IMG/VR virus record: IMGVR_UViG_3300046804_000915
Location: 1-32,319 of that record
Origin: a virus
Length of the DNA: 32,319 nt
Reading direction: 5' to 3' (one strand)
Shown piece by piece: positions 7,509 through 16,303 of this stretch. The position numbers and the translations under genes are program-made. Below the pieces are notes generated by a model. It had not been told where the DNA came from and did not search any database. It worked only from the letters and a program-made list of their open reading frames with translations. Every line of letters starts with the position of its first letter. Position 1 is the stretch's first letter.

Positions 7509-8141
7509 TTATTTGGAGTTTTTAAGGGATTGGATTGATTGTGCGATGGCCGCAAAGTTTTGGGCGGCTGATGCCTTCCGTTGCTCCACGATTGCAGAGG
7601 CGGTTGGCTTGGGGGCTTCGGAAGGAAGTTCGGCGACCTTCTCAACGATGTCGGTCATGGTTTCCATCTGGCTTGCAAAGGATGCCATCTTTTCCTTCAT
7701 CTTGCCCATTTCGACTTCCATTGCGGCCTTCATCTCTTCAACGATGGCGGCAAGGTGCTTGGCAACGATTTCCTGCACGGCTTCGGGAGTAAGTCCGACA
7801 CCAGCGGCAGCAGGGGCTTCGGGGGCTTCGGCTTCGGGAGAAACCTCGATTTCAACTTCTTGCGCTGCAACTTCTGCGGCAGGGGCTTCGGCTACAACGA
7901 CCTCGGTGATTTTGCCTCCTTCGGTTTTGACTACGCCAACGCCCTCCACTTGATGCTCTCCATCAGGAGCGGGCAGGGTTGCGTCTTCGGTGATGACATA
8001 AACAGGAGTACCTGCAACGAGGTCGCCATCCACACGGATGACCGTGCCATCGGCCAACTTGTAGTCGGCAAAGGCTTGCTTTTGGGTTGTGAACTTCCGC
8101 AGTTCGGTGCGGAGAGTTTCAATGGCTGATTTTAAATTCAT
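7509..8141 (-). CDS. Scaffolding protein candidate
   Basis: This 210-residue protein is placed between the prohead protease and the capsid gene. The N-terminal 80 residues form a small beta-rich domain (YKLADGTVIRVDGDLVAGTP). The middle is an extended acidic stretch of A, E, P and V (residues about 85-115). The C-terminal half is a long amphipathic helix (IVEEMKAAMEVEMGKMKEKM) likely to form a coiled coil. An acidic, helical, low-complexity protein at this position is typical of scaffolds that are cleaved and lost at maturation. Assignment is from position and composition. Confidence 0.7.
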   Translation of the reverse strand: MNLKSAIETLRTELRKFTTQKQAFADYKLADGTVIRVDGDLVAGTPVYVITEDATLPAPDGEHQVEGVGVVKTEGGKITEVVVAEAPAAEVAAQEVEIEVSPEAEAPEAPAAAGVGLTPEAVQEIVAKHLAAIVEEMKAAMEVEMGKMKEKMASFASQMETMTDIVEKVAELPSEAPKPTASAIVEQRKASAAQNFAAIAQSIQSLKNSK

Positions 8142-8144
8142 AGA

Positions 8145-8738
8145 TTATTGGGATTTGTAGGTTGGTTGAATATGTTGCAAAAAAGCGGTTAAGTCGTCTG
8201 CGAGGCCCGCAAGTGCGACCTCTAATTCCGTGCCTGTGTTCTTCATGCCGAATAACCCCTCCACGGAGAAACCTTTGAAGGCATGGCGATTATCCCACAC
8301 CTCGTCGTTCTCCACCTTGAACGAGCCAAACCATGACCCGTCGGGAGTGTCCTCGTAGCCTTTTGGTGCAAGGATGCCCCGTTCTGCGTCGGTGATGTAA
8401 GATTCAAACATGAACACACCATCGAGTTCGGCGTTGTGGTAAGCGTTGACGTTGTGCTGGTTGCCCTGCTTGAAGTACTTCTGCACGATTTTGCGAATCG
8501 TTGCCTTGTCAAAGACCACATAATACTCGCCGTAGGTTTCGTCCTTGCGGAAGATGGGCGTGTCGGCAAGCATCAGCGGCCCAGTCAGCACCCGGCGTTC
8601 TCCCGTTTCGGCGAAGCGTTGCGGGGTCTTGGCGAAGGCTTGGAAGGGCTTCTCAATGGCAGGCATATCAACAAGGGCCACGAATTGCACGCCTTCATCC
8701 ACCTCATCCACAGTCATTCGGTAAACAGGAAGTTCCAT
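8145..8738 (-). CDS. Prohead serine protease, XkdF-like
   Basis: This 197-residue protein matches the layout of the XkdF-type putative phage serine proteases (Peptidase_S78_2). Visible features are an early VDMPAIEKPFQAF, the strand GPLMLADTPIFRKDE, the helix FDKATIRKIVQKYFKQG, a His-containing NVNAYHNAELDG segment (candidate catalytic His), EDTPDGSWFGSFKV, and the late AFKGFSVEGLFGM with the likely nucleophile Ser. It should cleave the scaffold and mature the prohead. The scaffold start lies only three bases beyond its stop. Confidence 0.75.
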   Translation of the reverse strand: MELPVYRMTVDEVDEGVQFVALVDMPAIEKPFQAFAKTPQRFAETGERRVLTGPLMLADTPIFRKDETYGEYYVVFDKATIRKIVQKYFKQGNQHNVNAYHNAELDGVFMFESYITDAERGILAPKGYEDTPDGSWFGSFKVENDEVWDNRHAFKGFSVEGLFGMKNTGTELEVALAGLADDLTAFLQHIQPTYKSQ

Positions 8739-8755
8739 GCGGGGAGATGTAGGAC

Positions 8756-10252
8756 TTAGCCTAATGTTGCAAATTCGGACAAGCGCCGCACCCTGCTCGT
8801 GGTCTGCTGAATATCCCTCTCCACCACATAGGCTCGCATGGGTTGGGTTCCTTGAAGTTGCCCTCCCGATAGTTCGCCTGTTCCGAGATTCGTGGTTTGC
8901 GGATTCGTGAAGGTAGGGGCAGGGGTTGACGAAGATGTTCCAGCAGGGGTTGGAGGCGGTGTTCCTGTGCTTGTGGATTTGAACTGCGTCTTTGAGATTG
9001 CTGCAACCCTTGCAAGACCTTGGGCGATGGCAATACCAGCAGCAACGGATGCACGAATCGGTGCGGATGGGTCAGGCACAACCATCTGCGACTTGTACGC
9101 TCCCTGTGCTGCGGCAAAGGTGTCAATGATGGTCTGCGCTATTCCTGCCGCTTTGTTGATGTTGAATGCTCTCTTTTGCGATTCCTCGCTTTTCCCCGCA
9201 AAGGCGTTGGCAAGTTCTCCGATAGCGTTGAACCCATCGCTTGCAAGTTTCACCCTTTGCTCCTCAAGGAATTTCTCGTCCTCAAGCCTTTTCTTTTGGC
9301 CTTCGGTTTGACTGTTTGCAAAAGCAGTTCTCCGTGCGCCTTCACGTTGCATTCTCGCAATGTCAGCATCTTCGCTCCTCTTTTGTGCATCCAGTTGTTC
9401 CTCATATAGCAAGAGGTTGGTTTGCTCCATGAAGTCGATGAATGCCTTGTTCTCATCCCTCAACTTCTGCAAGCGTTGGCGTTCCGCTTCGGCGGCTTTT
9501 TTCCTTGCTTCCTCCCGCTTTTTGTCCGCAGCGATAAGTTTATCGGTGTGTTCCTCGTAGGCGTTGCGATAGCGATTCAGCTGCACCTCTTGGTCTTGCA
9601 GGGCTTGTGCTTGCTTGGCCGCTTCCTCCTTCGGGTCGGGTAGGTCGAGGTATCTGCGCACGGCTGCGGTGAGGTCATCCCACTTGGCGATGAGCAACCC
9701 AATGGCCGCAACCGCTGCACCAATACCCGTTGCAAGCAGGGCGATTCGGAATGCCCGCATTGCGCCCGTTGCCGTACCCACGGCCAAGGTGTACAGGTTG
9801 GTCGCTGCCGTGTTGATTCCCATCATTACCGCCGATTCTTTCTGCAAGAGATTGGCCACCTGCTGGACACCGTTGGCAAGGGCCATGGCTCCCTGTACTT
9901 TCAGCATCGCCTTCTGCAAGTCCTCGTTCTCATCGCCGAACAACGCCGCCGCTCCCTGTGCGATTTGAAACCCTGCCGCAATGCCCTGCACCGCTCCCAC
10001 AAAAGCGTCAATGCGCTTGGTATCCGATGCAAGGTTTTTGACCCGTTGGTTTACGTCTGCAATTTCATCCTTGAGTGACCCCGCCTGTTGCTCAAGGCGT
10101 TTGAACGCATCGGTTCCCTGTTGGCCTGCTTCGGCCATGGCAATCAATTCCTTCTGCATTTCACGCAGGCGTTGCTTTGCGCTTTGCGTGCCTGCGCTGG
10201 TGCTATCCTTTAGGGATACTTCTAATGCAATCTCTTTAGTTACGTCTGCCAT
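8756..10252 (-). CDS. Tail tape measure protein
   Basis: The 498-residue protein begins with a long coiled-coil region (residues about 15-75: KQRLREMQKELIAMAEAGQQ and onward). Hydrophobic helices follow, including IALLATGIGAAVAAIGLLIA near 168-187, then a highly charged helical stretch (about 205-300) with RKKAAEAERQRLQKLRDENK. The C-terminus is rich in T, P and G. This is the usual tape measure plan. At roughly 0.15 nm per residue the tail would be about 75 nm, short for a siphovirus. The start overlaps the previous stop in a TAATG junction. It lies after, not before, the putative tail-tip proteins, an unusual order. Confidence 0.7.
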   Translation of the reverse strand: MADVTKEIALEVSLKDSTSAGTQSAKQRLREMQKELIAMAEAGQQGTDAFKRLEQQAGSLKDEIADVNQRVKNLASDTKRIDAFVGAVQGIAAGFQIAQGAAALFGDENEDLQKAMLKVQGAMALANGVQQVANLLQKESAVMMGINTAATNLYTLAVGTATGAMRAFRIALLATGIGAAVAAIGLLIAKWDDLTAAVRRYLDLPDPKEEAAKQAQALQDQEVQLNRYRNAYEEHTDKLIAADKKREEARKKAAEAERQRLQKLRDENKAFIDFMEQTNLLLYEEQLDAQKRSEDADIARMQREGARRTAFANSQTEGQKKRLEDEKFLEEQRVKLASDGFNAIGELANAFAGKSEESQKRAFNINKAAGIAQTIIDTFAAAQGAYKSQMVVPDPSAPIRASVAAGIAIAQGLARVAAISKTQFKSTSTGTPPPTPAGTSSSTPAPTFTNPQTTNLGTGELSGGQLQGTQPMRAYVVERDIQQTTSRVRRLSEFATLG

Positions 10253-12504
10253 TATTCGCTGGGTTCGGGGTTTACAGGATTGGTTGGTGCTTCGTAATTG
10301 GGGTCAGCCGGGTCGCTCGTTATTGGCCCGTTGTAGAGGAACGCAGGGTCATTCGCAATTGGTACGTCGGTAACAGGCACGAAGTCAGCAAGGTTCAGGA
10401 TGCGGCGTAGCGTTACACGGCACGGCTTCATCTGCCCAACGAGGTAGTCGCGAATCTCCAGCAATCGCCAACGGATGCCACCGTAATAGATGGGCTTGCG
10501 GAAGTCGAGTTGGTAGATGTCCACGCTGGAGAGCATCATCGTGAGTTCCAACTGCAAGGCTTCCTTGCTCACGGTTTCATTCACGTAGTTCTTCCAATAC
10601 TTGTTGAAGAGGTTGTTGTTCGTGTAGTTGATGGTACTGCCGCTTGCGTTTACGGCGTTGTAGTACACCAACCGAGGTATCTCAAAGGCAAGGTCGAAGG
10701 TCGGAGCGTAGGGGTTGTCGATGTGACTGACGAAGGGCATCTTTGTTAAATTAACCGCAAGAGGAATCCCTGTTGTGCCTGTAACTCCATATTGGAATCG
10801 CCATGGCCTATCAATGGTATTTAGGTTATATTGCGCTATTCTATATCCTGTCTGCAATGGCTTAAGCGTTCCACTTGAAAGAGTGCCTTCTATATCCCAA
10901 GTTCTGCCAGCAACAATGTCCGTGCTGAACGACGCAGGAATCAAAGTGCCGCAGGAAGTTTCTACCACCTTGTCACCTTTGCCGTAGAAGTTCTGCGTTG
11001 GGAATAGCTTACCACCGTATCCCTCCTTGGCGAGTGGATAAGATTGCTTGTAGGTTTTGGACAAATAGTCGCCCATATCCTTGTACTTGAATATCAGGTT
11101 CGTGCTTGCGTTGGGGTCGCCATTGGTTAGAATCTGCTCGGCATTCTCGTCCGCCTTTTGCGACCAATCCACAGCACCGCTTGCGTAGAAGTCCACCCAA
11201 GGTTCGATGTACAGCAGTTTCGGGTCTTGGGAATCCGCCATGATGTGCAGGTTAAACATCTTCTGCAGGTCTTGAAGGAGGTCGCCTTGCTTTACGTCAG
11301 CAGGCAGGGCGGTGCGCATATCTACCACACCAATGCTTACAGGATTTTCGAGGCAAGTGAACTGAACAGTACCACCTGAATTAAACCTTACCAACGTTGC
11401 GCCTTCAGTTTCATCGTATCTAAACTTTACCACAGCGTTGGCAGGAATGGTCACATTCTCAAAAAGGATGCTACCTGAAAACGGATAGCTTGAACGAGTA
11501 AGGTCAACCGTACCTATTTGCGCAATAGTTGAACTTGTAGCGGTGTTGTAAATATCAAAGTCACCTCCAGCAATACCGTCAAGGCCAAAGGTCACTCCAC
11601 TGACAATATAATTTAGCTGAATGTTCCATCGGGTAGGAACCGTTGGAGCAAGAAACGTGCTGGAAGATGCAACCCAATAACTTGGGCGGTCGTAATAAGG
11701 ATTAACATTATCACGGCTAAACTCGAGGTTTGCGATAGTTGTAAGTGATGCGCTGACTGAGCCTGTTGCTTGCGCAAAGATGTTGCTCCCAGAAAGATTG
11801 GACGTTAGTGTTCCCGCCGCATAGGGCAGCACCAACTTGCCGAAGGTTGCGGAATTGAAGAAGTTGCTTGAGTACCTATACCCCGCCTCGGTGAAGATTA
11901 AATCGACCATCTTCTTGACGTAGATGCTTGGCCCAAGCCTCCACCAAGGAGCCACAAATTCGCCTCTTGTCAAGTCGCTGAATCCCGCCGCATCCACCAC
12001 CCCATAGACGTAACCACTGCTTGCGCTCCCCGATGCCGTCCATGTTCCCGAAACGTGGCCACTCGTTGGCGTGTGGTTCATCCCTGTAACCCCTGCCGTG
12101 TTGACGAGCAGATTCCCCTCGATAGCTTGGTATAATCCCACGTCATCCGTGAACAGGCCGACCTCGTACGTTACCTTGCCCCTCGTCTTGGCCATCGATA
12201 GCAGTTGCAGCACTCCCGAAAAGACCTGCACCCCATCCTCCCACATTGCGGCACGAATCTTCTTGTTCGGCGTAAAGCCGCCCACGAAGGATTGAATGTT
12301 GTAGGCAAAGCCAAAGCATCGCTCGTTGGTCGGCGTGTTCGGCAGGGTGATGGTCTTGCTGAACGACCCCCTGCGCTTGGTTACGTCCTCAATGTCGCTG
12401 ATGCTGTAGGTAATTGCGACGTCCGTGCCGCCCATGGTGTCCAGCACATAGGGCACTTCGACGTTGTTATCGTTCAACGGGTAAGCAATCAGCGTGACAC
12501 TCAT
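10252..12504 (-). CDS. Large tail-tip / baseplate-like structural protein
   Basis: This 750-residue, mostly beta-rich protein starts with ITYSISDIEDVTKRRGSFSK and TITLPNTPTNERCFGFAYNI, a pattern seen in large tail proteins of Bacteroidota phages that act at the tail tip. A globular C-terminal part includes YIEPWVDFYASGAVDWSQKA, LQLELTMMLSSVDIYQLDFR and IYYGGIRWRLLEIRDYLVGQ. The end is a disordered, proline-rich tail. Residues about 230-400 are encoded by DNA that is visibly richer in A/T than the flanks, which suggests a swapped module. It overlaps both neighbours by four or five bases. Precise role (hub, distal tail or tip) is not decided. Confidence 0.6.
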   Translation of the reverse strand: MSVTLIAYPLNDNNVEVPYVLDTMGGTDVAITYSISDIEDVTKRRGSFSKTITLPNTPTNERCFGFAYNIQSFVGGFTPNKKIRAAMWEDGVQVFSGVLQLLSMAKTRGKVTYEVGLFTDDVGLYQAIEGNLLVNTAGVTGMNHTPTSGHVSGTWTASGSASSGYVYGVVDAAGFSDLTRGEFVAPWWRLGPSIYVKKMVDLIFTEAGYRYSSNFFNSATFGKLVLPYAAGTLTSNLSGSNIFAQATGSVSASLTTIANLEFSRDNVNPYYDRPSYWVASSSTFLAPTVPTRWNIQLNYIVSGVTFGLDGIAGGDFDIYNTATSSTIAQIGTVDLTRSSYPFSGSILFENVTIPANAVVKFRYDETEGATLVRFNSGGTVQFTCLENPVSIGVVDMRTALPADVKQGDLLQDLQKMFNLHIMADSQDPKLLYIEPWVDFYASGAVDWSQKADENAEQILTNGDPNASTNLIFKYKDMGDYLSKTYKQSYPLAKEGYGGKLFPTQNFYGKGDKVVETSCGTLIPASFSTDIVAGRTWDIEGTLSSGTLKPLQTGYRIAQYNLNTIDRPWRFQYGVTGTTGIPLAVNLTKMPFVSHIDNPYAPTFDLAFEIPRLVYYNAVNASGSTINYTNNNLFNKYWKNYVNETVSKEALQLELTMMLSSVDIYQLDFRKPIYYGGIRWRLLEIRDYLVGQMKPCRVTLRRILNLADFVPVTDVPIANDPAFLYNGPITSDPADPNYEAPTNPVNPEPSE

Positions 12505-13679
12505 AGGATGTTGTTCTTGTAGGCCACCGCTATCTCAATCTGCAACTGCTGGAGTTGGTCGTTCCGTCTGGTTACAAACTGGTAACTATTGGCGTTGACC
12601 ACCGCTTCCACGAGTTGGCCGTCAAGTTCGAGCCATACCTGCCCCGAGCGAACCAACTCGATGAGCCACTCGCTTTCCGCATCGGTCAGCCAATCGCTAT
12701 TCAAAGCGTACACGTAGTCAAACGACCCTGCCCAAACTTTGTCGTAGGTAAGGGTAGCGTAAACGTCCGAGTTGTAGCCGAAGGTATCTCGCTGCACGTT
12801 CGCTCGCTTGCGGTTCTTTAGGGTAAAGGTGTATGAATCAATCCCGCCGTATTTGTTGATGAAATGCACAGGTTGCGAGTTGAACCGCTGGCATGGCCCG
12901 ATGCTATAGGTGTAGTAAACCGAGAAATTACCTGCGCCTGAATCCTCAAAAGCGATGGTGTACGATGACCCCTCTGCCGTTGGGAATCCCACCGACCCTG
13001 CCTGACCGTCCGAGCATTGCCCTGACGTAAGTGCCTTGAGGTTCATCGGTCCTGCGCCAAAGCGAGCGATTGACCCGCTGACGGATGCAGGAATGTTGAC
13101 AGTAAAAGTGCGGGTTGGGTAGGCGATTTCCGCTCGGTCAAACGGCGTTCCCGACTGCCCTATGCAGAGGAATCCGTAATCCGAGCCGTACACCGTGCGA
13201 GTTGTAGGAGTGGTCAATGCCCTGCTGACGCCATCAAAAATGAATGAGTTGAAGTAAACTCCTCCACTCCAATCAGCCAATTCCAACTGCTCCAAGTTGC
13301 CTGCAAAAGTGATATTCCCCGTCACGTTCGTAGTCGTTCCTGTCTGCACGACAGGCGTACTGCCGTACTCTTCCATGAAGGTCAGCCTGTACCCCGAATA
13401 GAACCCCGAATGGTCAGCAAAGCCCGCCTGCGTCAGCGTTGGTGCTTGCGGTGCGATAAGCGTTTCAACCACCCTGCTCACGTCAAAGAAACCGTAGTTG
13501 GTGGTCGGCAATTTGTCGCACTTGAGCCGTGCCAGCGTGGTCGTGCCTGCTGCGTCCTTGACATCGCAGACATAGCGGTAGTTGGTCGCACTTGTCAGCG
13601 AGCCGCTCACCTTAAAGAGCATTTTGTTGTACACTGGTGTGGCCGCTTGGGGCGACCCTGATAGGACGGATATTGCCAT
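12501..13679 (-). CDS. Tail protein, distal-tail-like candidate
   Basis: This 392-residue protein belongs with the large gene after it. Its N-terminus (VYNKMLFKVSGSLTSATNYR) leads to YGFFDVSRVVETLIAPQAPT. A long beta-rich middle follows, then VHFINKYGGIDSYTFTLKNR and a C-terminal segment LTDAESEWLIELVRSGQVWL and QLQQLQIEIAVAYKNN. This series recurs in tail proteins adjacent to the tip in Bacteroidota phages, but I do not know a settled name. It ends in an ATGA overlap with the 750-residue protein. One base separates it from the gp10-like gene upstream, so the three are probably made together. Confidence 0.55.
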   Translation of the reverse strand: MAISVLSGSPQAATPVYNKMLFKVSGSLTSATNYRYVCDVKDAAGTTTLARLKCDKLPTTNYGFFDVSRVVETLIAPQAPTLTQAGFADHSGFYSGYRLTFMEEYGSTPVVQTGTTTNVTGNITFAGNLEQLELADWSGGVYFNSFIFDGVSRALTTPTTRTVYGSDYGFLCIGQSGTPFDRAEIAYPTRTFTVNIPASVSGSIARFGAGPMNLKALTSGQCSDGQAGSVGFPTAEGSSYTIAFEDSGAGNFSVYYTYSIGPCQRFNSQPVHFINKYGGIDSYTFTLKNRKRANVQRDTFGYNSDVYATLTYDKVWAGSFDYVYALNSDWLTDAESEWLIELVRSGQVWLELDGQLVEAVVNANSYQFVTRRNDQLQQLQIEIAVAYKNNIL

Positions 13680-13680
13680 A

Positions 13681-14280
13681 TTATCGGACTGTTGCTACGC
13701 TGATGGATTTGCCGAGGACTTCGGCGATGTTTTCGGTTAGCACATCCACCATTTCCTTGGTGGCTGCGTTGCTCATGAAGTTGGTGGCCCGTAAGCCTTC
13801 CCTCCGAATCTTATTGGCGATGTTGATGGCAAAGGAACGGTTGGCGGCAATCTTATCTCTGCCCTGCAAAGGGATGCTTTTGAAGGCAATCCATTCTTGG
13901 ATGGGTCGGATAGGTGGCCGCTTATCCCTGTACTGAAACGGACTGTTCGGCGCACGACTGCTGCTTTTCGCACCTTTGACACCAAGGTCCACGAACTTCC
14001 AGTAGTCGTTGGCTACGATAGCAACCACGAAGGAAGTGTCGGTCAGGCTTATTGGTTCAAAGTCAATGCTCGCCGATAGGGAATCGCTTGCAATGGCCCC
14101 TGAATTTGCGAGGTTCTGCTTGGCCAATTTAATGACCCCGTCCAACCATTTCTTGACTATTGCGTAAGACTTATTGTCAATCGCCCCCTCTTCGAGGTTA
14201 ACCCCGAAATCGGGCAACGCTTGCCTCTGCAAGTCGGTCAGTTTCTTGCCTGACCCGCCGACAAATACATCAAACTCCAT
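13681..14280 (-). CDS. HK97 gp10-like tail completion / neck protein
   Basis: This 199-residue protein shows the plan of HK97-gp10-like proteins, which sit at the head-tail joint. A helical N-terminal half (KKLTDLQRQALPDFGVNLEE) precedes strands SLSASIDFEPISLTDTSFVV and the conserved-looking NDYWKFVDLGVKGAKSS. A basic, proline-rich loop follows (YRDKRPPIRPIQEWIAF), then a helical end. The YWxFVDxGxxGxxS...PxRP element is the best clue. It follows the frameshifted tail chaperone reading frame by 32 bases. Confidence 0.6.
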   Translation of the reverse strand: MEFDVFVGGSGKKLTDLQRQALPDFGVNLEEGAIDNKSYAIVKKWLDGVIKLAKQNLANSGAIASDSLSASIDFEPISLTDTSFVVAIVANDYWKFVDLGVKGAKSSSRAPNSPFQYRDKRPPIRPIQEWIAFKSIPLQGRDKIAANRSFAINIANKIRREGLRATNFMSNAATKEMVDVLTENIAEVLGKSISVATVR

Positions 14281-14312
14281 GCTGGTAAATGTAACCCGGT
14301 CAGCAAAGTGTC

Positions 14313-15058
14313 CTACCGCCGCCTCATCCGCTCTGCCTCTTGCCGTTCGGCCTCCAAGATGTCGTGAATGAGCAGCGCATAGTTCAGGAACTCCACGGCC
14401 TTCATTGCAAAGATTGCGTCAAATTTCAGCACATCCTTGTTGGCCATCCTCCAAACCACCATCAGCCAACCGTAGCCAGCGAGCGGGTTCGTTACTGGCC
14501 CTGCACCTTCTTCGTCAGGTGCTTGGAATAGTCGCTCAAAATTTGCAAGTAACTCTCGGAACTTAGCAAAAAAAAACTAACGACCCCCCATACATCGCCA
14601 ATCTTGGCGTGCTTCTTCATGAGTTCAGCCCTCTCGGCATGAGCCGCCCCGTCATACTTCTTGGGAAACCACCCAAGCCAAGCGGCCTCCCTGCACAGGG
14701 TTGCCATGATGCGGTGAAGGTTCTGCACCAGTTGGCGCTCGTCCGTGGTGTTCATATCCATGAGGTCAATCAACTGCCCTGCGGTAAGTTCATCCGTGAA
14801 CACAGTCGGAATCCACCACTTGCCCCCGGCTTTGAACTTGCGCTTGTAGGCGAGTGCAGGCAGTTCGTTCCACTCCTTGATGATGGCCTTGTAGCGTTTA
14901 GTAAGCGAAGCGGCAGGCATATCCCTGACAATGGCGACATCCACTCCCTCCACAATCGCAACCACGCCCAATCGCTTGTCTGCGTCGTTGAGGGCAGGGG
15001 ACAGTTCCAAGGCGGCAATCCGCTGGAATTGGTCGATGGTCAGGTCTTGGAGTTTCAT
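14313..15058 (-). CDS. Tail assembly chaperone, -1 frameshift form (gpGT-like)
   Basis: If the ribosome slips back one base on the T run at 14568-14576, residues 1-163 are shared with the short form and translation continues in the -1 frame to the TAG at 14313-14315, about 248 residues in all. The extension starts FAKFRELLANFERLFQAPDE, then NPLAGYGWLMVVWRMANKDV and MKAVEFLNYALLIHDILEAE, and ends in basic residues. It has normal amino-acid composition and fills the otherwise empty 211 bases before the gp10-like gene. Transcriptional slippage that adds a T would give the same product. A homopolymer error in the assembly is the main alternative. Confidence 0.65.
14492..15058 (-). CDS. Tail assembly chaperone, short form (gpG-like)
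   Basis: The zero-frame product has 188 residues, helical and charged (LTIDQFQRIAALELSPALND, AAWLGWFPKKYDGAAHAERA). In the region coding for GVVSFFLL the minus strand has nine Ts in a row. After this the zero frame adds only 25 residues and stops, while the -1 frame continues for 84 protein-like residues. Two products sharing an N-terminus are the hallmark of lambda G/GT-type tail assembly chaperones, which coat the tape measure protein during tail assembly. The start overlaps the methyltransferase stop (ATGA). Unusually it is separated from the tape measure gene by three other genes. Confidence 0.65.
   Translation of the reverse strand: MKLQDLTIDQFQRIAALELSPALNDADKRLGVVAIVEGVDVAIVRDMPAASLTKRYKAIIKEWNELPALAYKRKFKAGGKWWIPTVFTDELTAGQLIDLMDMNTTDERQLVQNLHRIMATLCREAAWLGWFPKKYDGAAHAERAELMKKHAKIGDVWGVVSFFLLSSESYLQILSDYSKHLTKKVQGQ
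14568..14576 (-). other. Slippery T9 run for -1 frameshift
   Basis: The codons are AGT TTT TTT TTG in the zero frame. After slipping on TTT TTT the next codons are TTT GCT AAG. A T_TTT_TTT heptamer is a recognised -1 slippery type. I did not find a convincing downstream stimulatory stem by eye. Confidence 0.6.
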
Positions 15059-15549
15059 GCTGGGTAGTTTGTGTAATATCCGTAAATCGCATCCCCAACG
15101 ATTAGGTTCAGTTCGGGGTATCTTGACGCAACGATTTCAGGGGTCAGGTCGGGTTGGTAGTGCGTTTCGTGAACATTCCCTTCCCATACTCCCTGCTCGT
15201 AAAGGTAAGGCACGGCAATCATCGCTCTTTTGCTTCCGATTCGGTTCAGTAAATCCCTTGCATCCTTGAGGTTGAGATGCTCAAAGACATCGCCAAGAAT
15301 CAGGTAGGTGTAAGGCGTGATATCAAAATCCCGAATGTCTGCAATAAAGAGTTCCTTGTATTTGGCACGAAGGTCAAAGCGTTGGACATACGGCTCGTAA
15401 ATCTCCACGCCATCCATAGGGATTTCAGGAAGCAGTTGAGCGTATGTTCCGCATCCCACACCCACGTCAAGGACACGGTCATCTGGGCGTAGGACTGAAC
15501 GAATATGCTCGGCGATTCGGTTTTTGTAGAATGGATGCGAAAACGGCAT
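15055..15549 (-). CDS. Class I SAM-dependent methyltransferase
   Basis: The frame is open from 15789, but the part before 15549 lies in another frame of the upstream glycosyltransferase; the ATG at 15547-15549 (MPFSHPFYKNRIAEHIRSVL) follows that gene's stop by two bases. The 164-residue product has the SAM-binding motif I (RVLDVGVGCGTYAQLLPEI), an acidic residue after strand two (DGVEIYEPYV), and the post-motif region YLILGDVFEHLNLKDARDLL, as in small methyltransferases acting on sugars, proteins or small molecules. Placed between glycosyltransferases and a tail gene, it may modify the same glycan. The substrate cannot be told from sequence. Confidence 0.75.
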   Translation of the reverse strand: MPFSHPFYKNRIAEHIRSVLRPDDRVLDVGVGCGTYAQLLPEIPMDGVEIYEPYVQRFDLRAKYKELFIADIRDFDITPYTYLILGDVFEHLNLKDARDLLNRIGSKRAMIAVPYLYEQGVWEGNVHETHYQPDLTPEIVASRYPELNLIVGDAIYGYYTNYPA

Positions 15550-15551
15550 GG

Positions 15552-16301
15552 TCAAAATACGTTGAGGCCATCCGCAATCTTCTTGGCGGTGCTGGCGTGG
15601 TTGGCTTTGTCGAGGTACTGCCTGAACTCCCAATCGGCGTTCATGTCCTCCTTGGTGATGTAGTACGGCAAGTGCCTGACCTCGTAAGGTGAGACCATCC
15701 TTGCACCGCTGATGCAGACACGTTGGTAATGCTCGTGATGGTAGAAGGCGAAGGTTGTGTCCACGGGTGCAAGTTGCAGGCCGTTCCAAATTGGTTGCTT
15801 CTTGTATCGCAGTTCCGCTTGTTGGAAGAACAGGGCATCGGCAGGAACGTCATCCGTGCGAATACCAAGGCCAATCTTATCCCTAACCGTGAACTTGACC
15901 CCATTGAACGGGTCGCCTTCCTCCTGCTCGTACATATACGTCTTGACAGGCAGGTCGTACCAAGCCTCACGCATCCGCAGAAGCGTGTCATCGGGCAGAG
16001 CGGAAAGGTCAAGGTCGGGGTCGGTAACGATGTAGTCAGGGTAACCCATTTGAAATAACTGCATCGGGATTTGAGCCTGCCATGCAACGAGGTGGCCGTA
16101 ATTGCCTCCCGTATGAATTACGCCAACGTCATTTGCTTCAAGTTTCAGTTGCTCGTACCATTCCAGCGTAGGAGCGTAGGTTGAGCCGTTGTCCATGATG
16201 AGAATCGGCCCGACATCCTGCATCCGCTTCAAGTGCTTGACCATTGCCTTTGGCCAAGAGTAAAGATTGAAGTTGGTGATGATGACGGGTATCTTGGCCA
16301 T
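15552..16301 (-). CDS. Glycosyltransferase, GT-A fold (family 2-like)
   Basis: This 249-residue protein starts AKIPVIITNFNLYSWPKAMV and continues with ILIMDNGSTYAPTLEWYEQL, the usual opening of a GT-A domain. A DPDLD sequence after YPDYIVT gives the metal-binding DxD-type motif. The C-terminal half includes GLGIRTDDVPADALFFQQAE and FAFYHHEHY, then a region with RHLPYYITKEDMNADWEFRQ. It lies two bases after the next glycosyltransferase's stop. Together with its neighbours it forms a sugar cassette between the terminase and tail genes. The acceptor, a virion protein or a host surface polymer, is unknown. Confidence 0.75.
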   Translation of the reverse strand: MAKIPVIITNFNLYSWPKAMVKHLKRMQDVGPILIMDNGSTYAPTLEWYEQLKLEANDVGVIHTGGNYGHLVAWQAQIPMQLFQMGYPDYIVTDPDLDLSALPDDTLLRMREAWYDLPVKTYMYEQEEGDPFNGVKFTVRDKIGLGIRTDDVPADALFFQQAELRYKKQPIWNGLQLAPVDTTFAFYHHEHYQRVCISGARMVSPYEVRHLPYYITKEDMNADWEFRQYLDKANHASTAKKIADGLNVF

Positions 16302-16303
16302 GG

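Noticed and set aside
15550-15789. Upstream extension of the SAM methyltransferase frame
   Set aside because: It lies wholly inside the glycosyltransferase gene in another frame and has an unnatural R/H/C-rich composition; the ATG at 15549 fits the motif start and the operon spacing.
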